DNA from: VAXT01 sp963698015
Lineage (GTDB): Bacteria; Actinomycetota; Thermoleophilia; Gaiellales; Gaiellaceae
DNA length: 64,000 nt
Reading direction: 5' to 3'
NCBI GenBank assembly: GCA_963698015.1
Contig: OY969109.1
Span: 1,798,001 to 1,862,000 of the forward strand
Shown: positions 50,882-59,694 of the stretch, piece by piece
How positions within the stretch are numbered: the stretch's first letter is position 1
How the letters are laid out: each line of letters begins with the position of its first letter
The notes under the pieces: generated by a model
Seen by the model: only the letters and a program-made list of their open reading frames with translations
Database searches by the model: none
What the model was told of the DNA's origin: nothing
Position numbers and translations under genes: made by a program

Positions 50882-51710
50882 GCCTCTCGTCGTCTCGCCG
50901 GGGCCGATGGTGCCCCAGCCATACGTCGTACGCAGCCGAGGTCGTGAGACGGCCGACACGTGGACACTCGAGCTCGAGCCGACCGGGGAGACGATCGACG
51001 CGGAGCCGGGGCAGTTCGCCATGCTCACCGCCTACGGTGTCGGCGAGGTTCCCATCTCGCTGAGCAGCCGGGGCGCCGACGGCTCGCTGATCCACACCAT
51101 TCGCGACGTCGGCGCGGTCACCGCCGAGCTCTGCCGCATTCCTCGCGGCGGGATGATCGGCGTGCGAGGGCCGTTCGGGACGAAGTGGCCGCTCGAGGAC
51201 GTGCGCGGCGCGGATGTCGTCGTGCTCGCGGGCGGCCTGGGTCTCGCACCGCTCAGGCCCGCGGTCGAGGGCCTGCTGGCCCGGAGCGGCTCTTACGGAC
51301 GCCTGCTCCTGCTCTACGGGGCGCGGACGCCCGGGGACCTCCTCTATCCGGAGCAGCTCGAGGACTGGCGCGACGAGGGGCTCGAGGTGCACCTGACGGT
51401 CGATGCCGGAACGCGCTCGTGGCTCGACCGGGTCGGCTTCGTCTCGGATCTCCTCAGGGAAGTGACGTTCGACCACCCGTCCGCGGCTGCGCTGGTCTGC
51501 GGGCCCGAGGTCATGATGCGGGTGACCGTCGCCGCGCTCCACCAGCTGGGTGTGACCGCAGACCGGATCTACGTCTCGCTCGAGCGGAACATGAGCTGCG
51601 GCATCGGCCACTGCGGCCACTGCCAGCTCGGCCCGATGCTGATCTGCAGAGACGGCCCGGTCTTCGCCTGGGACCAGGTGGCCGGCTGGCTTGCGGTGCG
51701 GGAGCTCTGA
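50871..51710 (+). CDS. hydG: Group 3b hydrogenase gamma subunit, FAD/NAD(P)-binding reductase
   Basis: A protein of 279 aa of the ferredoxin-reductase-like fold: an FAD domain (about 15-105, ISLSSRG in the flavin motif), an NAD(P) domain (VVVLAGGLGLAPLRP about 120; LVCGPEVMM) and a C-terminal 2Fe-2S site (CGIGHCGHCQLGPMLICRDG, four Cys). It connects NAD(P)H with the HydB/HydD cluster chain. Ends in TGATG, sharing one base with hydD. Confidence 0.92.
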   Translation: MAVEPLVVSPGPMVPQPYVVRSRGRETADTWTLELEPTGETIDAEPGQFAMLTAYGVGEVPISLSSRGADGSLIHTIRDVGAVTAELCRIPRGGMIGVRGPFGTKWPLEDVRGADVVVLAGGLGLAPLRPAVEGLLARSGSYGRLLLLYGARTPGDLLYPEQLEDWRDEGLEVHLTVDAGTRSWLDRVGFVSDLLREVTFDHPSAAALVCGPEVMMRVTVAALHQLGVTADRIYVSLERNMSCGIGHCGHCQLGPMLICRDGPVFAWDQVAGWLAVREL

Positions 51711-52492
51711 TGGAAGCTCGCCCAACACTCGCTGTCTGGAAGTTCAGCTCCTGCGACGGCTGCCAGCTCAGCCTCCTGGACGTCGAGGACGAGCTGCTCG
51801 CGATTGCCGACCGTGTCCAGATCGCACACTTCCTCGAGGCCTCGAGCGCAACGGTCGCAGGCCCGTACGACGTCTCACTCGTCGAGGGCTCGATCACGAC
51901 CCCGGAGGAAGCGGAGCGGATCAAGGAGGTCCGCGCCGCATCCCGGGCCCTGGTCACGATCGGGGCCTGCGCGACCGCCGGCGGCATCCAGGCGCTCCGC
52001 AACTACGCGCAGATCGAGGACTACGTGGCTGCCGTCTACGCCAGCCCGGAGTACATCTCGACCCTCGCCACGTCGACGCCGATCGCCGACCACGTCGACG
52101 TCGACTTCGAGCTGCGCGGCTGCCCGATCAACAAGCGGCAGCTGCTCGAGCTCGTCTCGGCGATGCTGCAGCGCCGTCGGCCGAGCATCGCGAGCCATTC
52201 GGTCTGTGTCGAGTGCAAGAGCCGGGGCATCCCGTGCGTGATGGTCTCCCACGGCATTCCGTGCCTCGGTCCGGTCACGCAGGCGGGCTGCGGCGCGATC
52301 TGTCCGGCCTACGACCGGGGCTGCTTCGGCTGCTTCGGGCCCACCGAGTCGCCGAACCTTGCCTCGCTGGAGTCCTGGTGGCGGAACCTCGGGGTCGACG
52401 AGCGGGGCCTACAGCGGGCGTTGGCGACGTTTAACGTGGAAGCGTTTCGGAGGGAGCGTGAGCGCGCCGACGCGTCGCACAATCAAGACTGA
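51710..52492 (+). CDS. hydD: Group 3b NiFe hydrogenase small subunit
   Basis: A protein of 260 aa. Proximal cluster Cys are in SSCDGCQLSLLD, GACATAGG and RGCPINK. Further Cys sets (CVECKSRGIPC, GCGAICPAYDRGCFGCFGP) build the medial and distal clusters. There is no Tat signal, as expected for the cytoplasmic group 3b enzymes. It overlaps hydA by 35 bp. The hydB-G-D-A order matches the archaeal sulfhydrogenase operons. Confidence 0.93.
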   Translation: MEARPTLAVWKFSSCDGCQLSLLDVEDELLAIADRVQIAHFLEASSATVAGPYDVSLVEGSITTPEEAERIKEVRAASRALVTIGACATAGGIQALRNYAQIEDYVAAVYASPEYISTLATSTPIADHVDVDFELRGCPINKRQLLELVSAMLQRRRPSIASHSVCVECKSRGIPCVMVSHGIPCLGPVTQAGCGAICPAYDRGCFGCFGPTESPNLASLESWWRNLGVDERGLQRALATFNVEAFRRERERADASHNQD

Positions 52493-53756
52493 CTACCTCG
52501 CCAGGGTCGAGGGCGAAGGCGCGATGTCGGTCCGGCTCGTCGACGGCAAGGTCGACGAGGTCGAGCTGCGGATTTTCGAGCCGCCCCGCTTCTTCGAAGC
52601 GCTTCTTCGCGGCCGCTCCTTCCGCGAGGCGCCGGACATAACCTCCCGCATCTGCGGCATCTGCCCGGTCGCGTACCAGATGAGCGCGATCAACGCGATG
52701 GAGGATCTCTGCGGGGTCGAGGTGAGCGAGCCGATCCGTCTGCTGCGCCGGCTCCTCTACTGCGGGGAGTGGATCGAGAGCCACGCGCTGCACGTCTACA
52801 TGCTTCACGCGCCGGACTTCCTCGGCTACTCCGGCGCGGTGGAGATGGCGCGCGAGCACGCCGACGTCGTGAAGCGGGGCCTGTCCCTCAAGAAGACCGG
52901 CAACGAGTTGATGATCGTCATCGGAGGCCGCGAGATCCATCCCGTGAACGTGAAGGTCGGCGGCTTCTACCGAGCGCCGAGGAAGCGTGAGCTACGTGAG
53001 CTCGTCGAGCCGCTCGAGCGGGCGCGTGAAGCCGCGCTGGAGACGGTTCGCTGGACAGCCGGCTTCGAGTTTCCGGAGCGTGCCGTCGAGTGCGAGCTCG
53101 TCGCTCTCGACGAGCAGGGTGCCTACGCGATCGAGAGCGGGCGGGTCGTCTCCGACCGCGGGCTCGACGTGGGCGTCGATCAGTACGACCAGCACTTCTT
53201 CGAGGAGCATGTCAAGCGCTCGAACGCCCTCCATTCCCGTCGCGCGGACGGCAGCACGTATCTCTGCGGCCCGCTCGCACGCTACGCGCTCAGCGCCGAT
53301 CGGCTCTCGCCGCTCGCGCGCGAGGTCGCCGGCGAGGTCGGCCTCGAGGTCCCCTGCCGCGACGCCTTCCGGAGCATCGTCGTCCGCAGCGTCGAGCTCG
53401 TCTTCGCCTGTGACGAGGCGCTCCGGTTGATCGGCGAGTACGAGGAGCCGGACGCGCCGGCGGCGGAGGTCGAGCCGCGCGCCGGGGTCGGCCACGGCGC
53501 GACGGAGGCGCCTCGCGGCCTGCTCTACCACCGTTACGAGCTCGACTCCGAAGGCACGATTCTCGACGCGAAGATCGTCCCGCCGACGTCGCAAAACCAG
53601 CTCGCCATCGAGGAGGACCTGCGCCAGGTCGTCGACCGGTACCACGAGCTCTCCGACGACGAGCTTCGCCATGTCTGCGAGCAGGCGATCCGCAACTACG
53701 ACCCGTGCATCTCCTGTGCCACGCACTTCCTCGACCTGGAGATCGTGCGCGAGTGA
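52458..53756 (+). CDS. hydA: Group 3b NiFe hydrogenase large (catalytic) subunit
   Basis: A protein of 432 aa from GTG 52458, with AGGGAGC upstream. The NiFe active-site Cys pairs are present as SRICGICP (about residue 56) and DPCISCATHFLDL near the C-terminus. The chain extends past the second pair with LEIVRE, the short tail that the maturation protease (next gene) would trim. It oxidises H2 with NADP+ or, in reverse, disposes of reductant as H2 or reduces sulfur. Expected to be oxygen-tolerant and expressed at low oxygen, by analogy with actinobacterial 3b enzymes. Confidence 0.94.
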   Translation: MSAPTRRTIKTDYLARVEGEGAMSVRLVDGKVDEVELRIFEPPRFFEALLRGRSFREAPDITSRICGICPVAYQMSAINAMEDLCGVEVSEPIRLLRRLLYCGEWIESHALHVYMLHAPDFLGYSGAVEMAREHADVVKRGLSLKKTGNELMIVIGGREIHPVNVKVGGFYRAPRKRELRELVEPLERAREAALETVRWTAGFEFPERAVECELVALDEQGAYAIESGRVVSDRGLDVGVDQYDQHFFEEHVKRSNALHSRRADGSTYLCGPLARYALSADRLSPLAREVAGEVGLEVPCRDAFRSIVVRSVELVFACDEALRLIGEYEEPDAPAAEVEPRAGVGHGATEAPRGLLYHRYELDSEGTILDAKIVPPTSQNQLAIEEDLRQVVDRYHELSDDELRHVCEQAIRNYDPCISCATHFLDLEIVRE

Positions 53757-54217
53757 GCCGAACCGTGGTGATCGGGATCGGAAACTCCTTCCGCGGGGAC
53801 GACGCGGCGGGCCGTGAGGTCGCGCGGCGTGTGCAGGAACGCGCAGCGGACGAAGTCGACGTCGTCGTCTGCGGGCTCGAGCCGACCCGGCTGATCGACA
53901 CCTGGGAGGGCGCCGATGCGGCTTTCGTCGTCGATGCGGTCTCCTCTGAGGCGGAGCCGGGCACGGTGCACCGGTTCGACGCGACGTCCCAGGCTCTCCC
54001 GAGCCGGGAGTTCCGCTCCTCGACCCACGCGCTCGGGATCGGCGAGACGATCGAGCTCGCGCGCGCAATCGGCAGGCTGCCGAGGCGGATCGTCGTCTTC
54101 GGGATCGAGGGTGAGGTGTTCGGCTCCGGAACCGAGCTCAGCGGGCCGGCGCAGGAAGGCGTCGAGCGCGCGGTGGAGCTGGTGCTGGAGGAGGCTGGAT
54201 GCACGAGCAGGCACTGA
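53753..54217 (+). CDS. Hydrogenase maturation protease
   Basis: A protein of 154 aa of the HycI/HyaD family: IGIGNSFRGDDAAGREVARRV (nickel-sensing Asp region, about residue 14), VVDAVSSEAEPGT and the STHALGIGETIELA His region (about 85). It would clip the C-terminus of HydA after nickel insertion. The GTG overlaps the hydA stop (GTGA), and the 3' end overlaps hypA by 19 bp. Confidence 0.92.
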   Translation: MSRTVVIGIGNSFRGDDAAGREVARRVQERAADEVDVVVCGLEPTRLIDTWEGADAAFVVDAVSSEAEPGTVHRFDATSQALPSREFRSSTHALGIGETIELARAIGRLPRRIVVFGIEGEVFGSGTELSGPAQEGVERAVELVLEEAGCTSRH

Positions 54218-54468
54218 TGCGCGACCTGATGGCGCGGATCGTCACGCTCGCGGAGTCGGAGGGGGCGACTGGCGTGACGAAAGTGTCCGTCCGGCTTGGC
54301 GCGCTGTCGCACTTCACGCCCGAGCATTTCCGCGAGCACTTCCGCGACTCGTCGCGTGGCACGATCGCCGAGGGTGCGCTCGTGGAGGCGGTGCTCGACG
54401 AGAACACGACCGACCCGAACGCGCAAGGGGTCGTGCTCGAGAGCGTCGAGCTCGAGGAGACGGCCTGA
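54199..54468 (+). CDS. hypA: HypA-like nickel chaperone lacking the zinc ribbon
   Basis: Only 89 aa, against about 113 in the family. The N-terminal nickel site MHEQALM and the body (MRDLMARIVTLAESEGATGVTKVSVRLGALSHFTPEHFREHF, a good match to HypA/HybF) are intact. The C-terminal part has no Cys at all, so the two CxxC pairs of the structural zinc ribbon are missing. The frame is clean and stops in an overlap with hypC, so this looks like a genuine short form and not a frameshift. It may rely on another protein for its partner contacts. Confidence 0.85.
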   Translation: MHEQALMRDLMARIVTLAESEGATGVTKVSVRLGALSHFTPEHFREHFRDSSRGTIAEGALVEAVLDENTTDPNAQGVVLESVELEETA

Positions 54469-54686
54469 TGTGCCTCGGCTCGATCGACGTGCTCGCTGAA
54501 GCATGGGAGGACGGCGGGGCCTGGACGGGCCGTCTCGGGTGCGGCAAGGTCGTTCCGCTCGCATTCGTTCCCGAGGCCCGCGAGGGCGACTACGTGCTCG
54601 TCCATCTCGGCGTTCCCGTGGAGGTCCTCGAGCCGAAGGCGGCCGAGGAGGCGATGGCACTGCGAACCGAAGGAGGAGTGGCATGA
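54468..54686 (+). CDS. hypC: Hydrogenase assembly chaperone HypC/HupF
   Basis: A protein of 72 aa with the essential N-terminal Met-Cys (MCLGS) and the small beta barrel pattern (ARxGDYVLVHLGVPVEVLEPKEAEE-like end). It carries the Fe(CN)2CO unit to the large subunit. TGATG junction with hypA and ATGA overlap with the next gene. hypB, hypD, hypE and hypF are not in this window, so the cofactor pathway must be completed elsewhere. Confidence 0.9.
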   Translation: MCLGSIDVLAEAWEDGGAWTGRLGCGKVVPLAFVPEAREGDYVLVHLGVPVEVLEPKAAEEAMALRTEGGVA

Positions 54687-55582
54687 GCTCGACCAGGGCG
54701 ACCGGGATCGCGCTGGCGTTCGTCGCGGCGCTGATCAGCGGGGTTGCGATCTTCGTCAACGGCCACGCCGTACGGCATTTCGGGGACGCGACCGTGTACA
54801 CGACGGCGAAGAACGCCGTCGCGGGCGTCCTGCTGCTCGCGTTCGCGGCGCCGCTGCTCGGTGGCCCGCGCAGCGAGCTGCCGAGCATCCGCAGGCATCG
54901 GCTCGGGCTGCTGGCGATCGCGGTCATCGGCGGCAGCGTGCCGTTCGTCCTCTTCTTCGAAGGCCTCTCTCGCGCGGAGGCGACCCAGGCCGCGTTCATC
55001 CAGAAGACGCTCGTCGTGTGGGTCGCGATCCTCGCCGTCCCGCTCCTCCACGAGCGGCTCGGCTGGCCGCACTTCGCGGCGATCGCGCTGCTCGTCGCGG
55101 GCCAGGCCTGGCTGGTCGGCGACGCCGGCACGGTCGTCTTCCGGTCCGGCGAGGCCATGATCTTCGCCGCCACACTGCTCTGGGCCGTTGAGATCATCGT
55201 CGCGAAGAAGCTGCTCGCGGACCTCGATTCCCGGCTCGTCGGCGCGGCGCGCATGGCGTTCGGGACGGTCGTCCTGCTTGGCTGGGTCGTCGTCTCGGGC
55301 CGGGCCGACGAGCTCTTCTCGCTGTCTGCAGACCAGTGGCGCTGGGTGCTCCTGACGGGGTTGATCCTCGCCGGCTACGTGGCAATCTGGTTCGCGGCGC
55401 TCGCCAGGGCGCAGGCGGTCGACGTCACGGCCGTCCTCGTCTTCGGCGCAGTGATCACGGCCTTGCTCTCGCGTTGGGCGGACGGCGTCGCCTTCGACCG
55501 CGGCGGCGTGATCCTCATCACTGCGGGCGCGATCCTGATCGCTCTTCCGGCCCGCAGGCGGGTCTCGCCGGAACCGGCATGA
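54683..55582 (+). CDS. EamA/DMT-superfamily transporter
   Basis: A protein of 299 aa with ten predicted helices in two EamA repeats (first AFVAALISGVAIFVNGHAV to about 140, second from EAMIFAATLLWAVEIIVAKK to the end). Exports or imports a small metabolite. The substrate is unknown. It is tightly embedded in the hydrogenase operon (ATGA overlap on both sides), which is unusual and suggests a role connected with hydrogenase maturation or metal/metabolite balance. Confidence 0.88.
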   Translation: MSSTRATGIALAFVAALISGVAIFVNGHAVRHFGDATVYTTAKNAVAGVLLLAFAAPLLGGPRSELPSIRRHRLGLLAIAVIGGSVPFVLFFEGLSRAEATQAAFIQKTLVVWVAILAVPLLHERLGWPHFAAIALLVAGQAWLVGDAGTVVFRSGEAMIFAATLLWAVEIIVAKKLLADLDSRLVGAARMAFGTVVLLGWVVVSGRADELFSLSADQWRWVLLTGLILAGYVAIWFAALARAQAVDVTAVLVFGAVITALLSRWADGVAFDRGGVILITAGAILIALPARRRVSPEPA

Positions 55583-56337
55583 CGCCTGGCCCGCTCCTCT
55601 TCGCGCGCTACGCGTACGCGCCGAATGCTCTCGGCTACTGCGGAGCCGACGAGCCGCGCACGCTGCTCGAGTACGGCGACGCGAAGGCGTCCGATCCGGG
55701 CCTCGCAGAGCTCGCGCGCACCTTCGACGGGGCGTGGCCGTACCTGGCGCTGATCGCAGCGGCGAACCGGATCGAGGATCCGCTCGATCCCCGGGTCGTC
55801 GATGCGTACTGGATCGGGAACGGCCTGCTCGACGCGGTGTCGCCCGACGCGTTGGCGCGTCACGTCGAAGAACGGTTTCGCGGGCGGGTCGGTCGGGGCT
55901 GGGATGACCTGCTCCAGTCCGTCGCGGCCGGCGCCGTGCCGCACCACTCGTTCCACGTGTTCGCGGTCTATCCGTGGCTGGGCTTGATGAGGACGGGCGT
56001 CGTCGACGAGCCGCTTCGCGTGCTCGACCAGTGCCGCACGACGCCGGCCCGAGTGCTGGCCGTCGACGGCGACCGCGCACAGGTGCTCGCGCCGATCCTC
56101 TCGTGGACCGGCAGCGACCTGCGCCTCGGGCCCTGGGCGCCGCGCGACGTTCACTGGCGTGCGGACGGCCTTGCCTTCACCGATCCGCTTCGGCTCGGCG
56201 ACTGGGTGTCGCTGCACTGGGACTTCGTCTGTGAGCGCCTCACGGCCGACCGAGCGGGCCGGCTGCTGATGGCGACTGCCCACGCGCTCGCTGCGGTCTC
56301 CGAGCGGACAGCGGGCGGCCCACCCACTCCGGGGTAG
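55579..56337 (+). CDS. Hydrogenase-operon protein of unknown function (DUF6390-like)
   Basis: A cytosolic protein of 252 aa: LLFARYAYAPNALGYCGADEPRTLLEYG at the N-terminus, FDGAWPYLALIAAANRIEDPLDPRVVDAYWIGNGLLD in the middle, PHHSFHVFAVYPWLGLMRTG and a C-terminal SLHWDFVCERLT. I recall this pattern from DUF6390 proteins found beside actinobacterial hydrogenases, but the assignment is from memory. Conserved His, Cys and Trp suggest an enzyme or assembly factor. Last gene of the operon. Confidence 0.75.
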   Translation: MTPGPLLFARYAYAPNALGYCGADEPRTLLEYGDAKASDPGLAELARTFDGAWPYLALIAAANRIEDPLDPRVVDAYWIGNGLLDAVSPDALARHVEERFRGRVGRGWDDLLQSVAAGAVPHHSFHVFAVYPWLGLMRTGVVDEPLRVLDQCRTTPARVLAVDGDRAQVLAPILSWTGSDLRLGPWAPRDVHWRADGLAFTDPLRLGDWVSLHWDFVCERLTADRAGRLLMATAHALAAVSERTAGGPPTPG

Positions 56338-56346
56338 GCCGCCCGC
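56311..56346. terminator. Hairpin between convergent genes
   Basis: A perfect 10-bp GC stem GCGGGCGGCC / GGCCGCCCGC (56311-56320 and 56337-56346) with a 16-base loop containing the TAG of the last hydrogenase-operon gene. No U-tract follows on either strand. It probably ends both converging transcripts, perhaps with Rho. Confidence 0.6.
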
Positions 56347-56355
56347 CGATAGCGC

Positions 56356-57507
56356 TTACGTGTTGGGGAAGAGCTGCTCGAAGTGGGCCGGCGGCTCGTC
56401 GACCGGGCGCACGCCCAGCTGAGACTTGACCCGGACGACGCCGGGAACTCTCTGCACGGTTTCCGGCACCAACTGTGTGAGCAGGTCGGACTCCAGGATT
56501 CCCTTCAGCGTGACCTCGCCGTTGCGCACCGAGACGTCGACTTCTCCGGGTGTGATCCAGAAGGAGCGGAGCAGCACGTCCTCGCGGATGTCGAGCGCGA
56601 TCTCCTCGTCCGAGCGCGCGAATGCGCTGACGAGATCTGCGCGGGTGACGATTCCGACGAGCGTCCCGTCCTTGAGCACCGGTAGCCGGTGAACCCGGCG
56701 GTCGAGCATGAGCGCCGCTGCGTCCGCGGCCGTCCGCCAGGACTCGATCGTGATCGGAGGGGCCGTCATCGCCTGTCCGGCGGTGCGGGCCTCGAGCCGG
56801 TCCGTTTCGGAGGAGCTCGGTGCTCGCTTGAACCAGCGCGAGATTCGGCTCCGAGGAGCCACAGGACCTCGCTCCTTGGCGACTATGTCCCCCTCGGAGA
56901 CGATCCCGAGCACGCTTCCCTGCTCGACGACGGGCACGCCGGAGATGCCGTGGTCGGTCATCAGGCGCGCGACGTCGCGGAGTGGAGTTTCGGGCCGCAC
57001 GGTCAGGACATTCCGAGTCATAATCTGGGCGACGTGGAATGCGCCGCGTGGCGTCTGCGTGGGCTCCCCGGCGAGCACCCGCGCCACGTCGAGCGTGGAG
57101 AGGATGCCGACGGGACGGTTCGAGACCGGGTCGACGACGATCACGTGGTCGACCTCGTTCTCGGCCATCAGCCGGGCGGCGTCGTAGACGGAGTCGGCGG
57201 GCTCGACGGTGACGACGCCCGAGGTCGCGCTGGCACCGGCCGTGCGGTTCTCCAGTTCGTCCTTGGTCGCGATCCGGATCAGCTCGGCCGCCGGGATGAG
57301 ACCCCAGACGCGGGCCTGGTACTCGCCGCGCTCGTCGAGCGCCACGATGCAGTGCACCCCGTAGCGGGCCATCATCTGGGCCACCTTCGTCAGCGGAGTG
57401 TGGAGCGGAACGCAGAGCACTCCGCGGTGCATGGCCTCGCCGGCGGACACCTGGTACAGACGGGCCTCGCCGGGGCGTGTATGCGCAGTCGTTGTTGGAG
57501 TTGTCAT
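56356..57507 (-). CDS. Four-CBS-domain plus BON-domain protein
   Basis: A protein of 383 aa preceded by an ideal ribosome site (AAAAGGAGGTG). Four CBS repeats in two pairs (residues about 20-155 and 160-305; examples GVLCVPLHTPLTKVAQMM, VDHVIVVDPVSNRPVGIL, GISGVPVVEQGSVLGIVSEGD, HRLPVLKDGTLVGIVTRADL) are followed by a BON domain (about 310-375: VDVSVRNGEVTLKGIL...VPGVVRVKSQLGV). CBS pairs bind adenosine ligands and sense energy state. BON often contacts membranes. It resembles stress-induced CBS proteins of dormancy regulons. Confidence 0.88.
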   Translation of the reverse strand: MTTPTTTAHTRPGEARLYQVSAGEAMHRGVLCVPLHTPLTKVAQMMARYGVHCIVALDERGEYQARVWGLIPAAELIRIATKDELENRTAGASATSGVVTVEPADSVYDAARLMAENEVDHVIVVDPVSNRPVGILSTLDVARVLAGEPTQTPRGAFHVAQIMTRNVLTVRPETPLRDVARLMTDHGISGVPVVEQGSVLGIVSEGDIVAKERGPVAPRSRISRWFKRAPSSSETDRLEARTAGQAMTAPPITIESWRTAADAAALMLDRRVHRLPVLKDGTLVGIVTRADLVSAFARSDEEIALDIREDVLLRSFWITPGEVDVSVRNGEVTLKGILESDLLTQLVPETVQRVPGVVRVKSQLGVRPVDEPPAHFEQLFPNT

Positions 57508-57648
57508 GACACCTCCTTTTCCTCCATGCTCCGCCCCGATGCCTTTCAACCGCATCGGAGAGCGCCCCGAAGAGCGTTTCGGGTTATCCGCGCCCCGCTC
57601 AGGGTCGGCGCGGATGCTCCCGCCGCCCACGATGCAAAGCGGTCGGCC

Positions 57649-59301
57649 GTGACCATCGAAGCTCAGGTCGACCAGGCCGTAGCCGAGCTGCCCGCGATCT
57701 CGGAGCTCGCGAGAAGTCTCGACCTCTCGGCGGACGAGATCGAGCTCTTCGGGCGTCGCAAGGCCAAGATCGATCTCGCCGTGCTCCAGCGCCTCGCGAC
57801 GCGGCCCGACGGAAAGCTCATCGCCGTCACCGCCGTCACCCCCACCAAGGGCGGCGAAGGAAAGACGACGACTGCGATCTCTCTCACGGAGGGGCTCGGC
57901 CACATCGGCGAGAGCTCCCTCGTCTGCCTCCGCGAGCCTTCGGTGGGGCCGACACTGGGAGCGAAGGGCGGCGGCACCGGAGCAGGGCTTGCGCAGGTCG
58001 TGCCCGGCGAGGACATCAACCTCCACTTCACCGGTGACCTGCATGCGATCGCCGCGGCCAACAACCTCCTCGCATCTGCGATCGACGCGCATCTCGTGCA
58101 TGGCAACGAGCTCGGGGTCGATCCGGCCACGATCACGTGGCGACGCTGTCTCGACATCGAAGACCGCGTCCTGCGCCGCATCGCAGTCGGGCTCGGCGAG
58201 GACGGGGCCTTCCCCCGCGAGGCCGGATTCGACATCACGGCGGCCTCCGAGGTGATGGCCGTGCTGGCCATGGCCCGCGACCGCGGCGATCTCAGGCACC
58301 GCCTGGGTGCGATCACGGTCGCGACCAGCTTCGAAGGGGCTCCTGTCACCGCCGAGGACCTCGAGGTCGCCGGGGCGATGGCCGTCCTCTTGAAAGAAGC
58401 GATCAAGCCGAACCTCGTGCAGACGCTCGAGGGCCAGCCCGCCCTCGTGCACGCCGGGCCTTTCGCGAACATCGCGCACGGCAACAGCTCGCTCGTCGGC
58501 GATCTCGTCGGGCTCAAGCTCGCGGACTACGTCGTCACCGAGGGGGGCTTCGGGAGCGACCTCGGCTTCGAGAAGTTCATCGACATCGTCTGTCGGACGG
58601 GCGGTCTTTCGCCCGACGCGGTCGTGCTCGTCGCGACCACCCAAGCCCTGAAGCGGCACGGCGGCGACCCGGACGGAGGTCTTCCGGCTCTCGAGCGCGG
58701 AGCGGAGAACCTCGCCGCGCACCTGCGGATCGTGAAGGAGCTCGGCTTCGACGCCGTCGTCGCGGTGAACAAGTTCCCCGGCGACTCGCCGCTCGAGCTG
58801 GAGGCACTCTCGGCCCTCGCGCTCGAGCATGGCGCGTTCGGTGCCGCGATCAACGACGCGTACGCACACGGGGGCGCGGGTGCGAGCGCGCTCGCCGAGC
58901 TCGTCGTCGAGGCGGCGGATCTCGGCGCTCGAGCCAGGTTCGCCTACGACCTTGGCGATTCGATCGAGGAGAAGCTGAATGCCCTGGCCCGCAAGCTCTA
59001 CGGCGGGGCCGGGGCCGAGCTCTCGGATCGAGCACGGGAAACGCTCGCGCGACTGCCGGACAACCTCCATCGCGTGCCCGTCTGTGTCGCGAAGACTCAC
59101 CTCTCGCTATCGCACGACGCCGAGCTGGTCGGCGCCCCGACCGACTTCGTGCTTCCGGTCCGAGAGCTGCGGAGCTACACCGGCGCGGGCTGGATCGTCG
59201 CCGTGTGCGGCGAGACGCAGACGATGCCCGGGCTCCCTGCCAACTCCGCCGCCGAGAGGATGGATCTCGACGGTGAGGGCCGGATCGTCGGGCTAGCCTG
59301 A
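57649..59301 (+). CDS. fhs: Formate-tetrahydrofolate ligase
   Basis: A protein of 550 aa that makes 10-formyl-THF from formate, THF and ATP. The P-loop is TPTKGGEGKTTT (about residue 60). Other motifs are GAKGGGTGAGLAQVVPGEDINLHFTGDLHAI, WRRCLDIEDRVLRRI, HAGPFANIAHGNSS and TEGGFGSDLGFEKF. The GTG at 57649 lacks a clear ribosome site, and I saw no better start. It may feed one-carbon units or recover ATP from formyl-THF during fermentation. The 3' end overlaps the VKOR gene by 9 bp. Confidence 0.95.
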   Translation: MTIEAQVDQAVAELPAISELARSLDLSADEIELFGRRKAKIDLAVLQRLATRPDGKLIAVTAVTPTKGGEGKTTTAISLTEGLGHIGESSLVCLREPSVGPTLGAKGGGTGAGLAQVVPGEDINLHFTGDLHAIAAANNLLASAIDAHLVHGNELGVDPATITWRRCLDIEDRVLRRIAVGLGEDGAFPREAGFDITAASEVMAVLAMARDRGDLRHRLGAITVATSFEGAPVTAEDLEVAGAMAVLLKEAIKPNLVQTLEGQPALVHAGPFANIAHGNSSLVGDLVGLKLADYVVTEGGFGSDLGFEKFIDIVCRTGGLSPDAVVLVATTQALKRHGGDPDGGLPALERGAENLAAHLRIVKELGFDAVVAVNKFPGDSPLELEALSALALEHGAFGAAINDAYAHGGAGASALAELVVEAADLGARARFAYDLGDSIEEKLNALARKLYGGAGAELSDRARETLARLPDNLHRVPVCVAKTHLSLSHDAELVGAPTDFVLPVRELRSYTGAGWIVAVCGETQTMPGLPANSAAERMDLDGEGRIVGLA

Positions 59302-59694
59302 TCGCAGGCGCAGCGCGCAGGCGGCGGCGAGCAGCGTGATCACGACGTCGCTGGCGAGGCACCACTGGCAGACGGCGTCGATCAGGAAGACCTGTGCGTA
59401 GAGCAGGTATGCGGCGAAGAGGGCGCCCGCGATCGCGACGACCGCCCCGGCGGTCCGGCTGATCTCCGCTTTCGTGAGCGCCGTCGCGAGGAGCACCAGG
59501 TACGTGACGAACCCGAGCACGGCGACCGGGATGCCGGCCAGCAACGCGTACTCCGACCGCTGCACGGTCTCGCAGCCGCCCGTGGCGCAGACGAGCGTCG
59601 TGTTCGTGTAACGGGCATAGGTCAGGTAGCCGGCGACTGCTGCGCCGACGGCGGCGAGACCCCCGACGGCGAGACGGAGTCGGCGGTCGTTCAC
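59293..59694 (-). CDS. Vitamin K epoxide reductase (VKOR) family protein
   Basis: A membrane protein of 133 aa with four helices. The loop Cys pair is in VCATGGCETV (about residues 36-42), and the active-site CxxC is CQWC in IDAVCQWCLASDVV (about 109-112). Bacterial VKORs reoxidise DsbA using quinone. The GTG start overlaps the DsbA stop (GTGA), so the pair forms a second disulfide-forming system beside the DsbB/DsbA pair at 12462-13810. Confidence 0.93.
   Translation of the reverse strand: MNDRRLRLAVGGLAAVGAAVAGYLTYARYTNTTLVCATGGCETVQRSEYALLAGIPVAVLGFVTYLVLLATALTKAEISRTAGAVVAIAGALFAAYLLYAQVFLIDAVCQWCLASDVVITLLAAACALRLRSG

Noticed and set aside
53290..55254. 654-codon minus-strand ORF antisense to hydA, the maturation protease, hypA and hypC
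   Set aside because: It is a high-GC shadow frame. The plus-strand genes are recognised families with tight overlaps.
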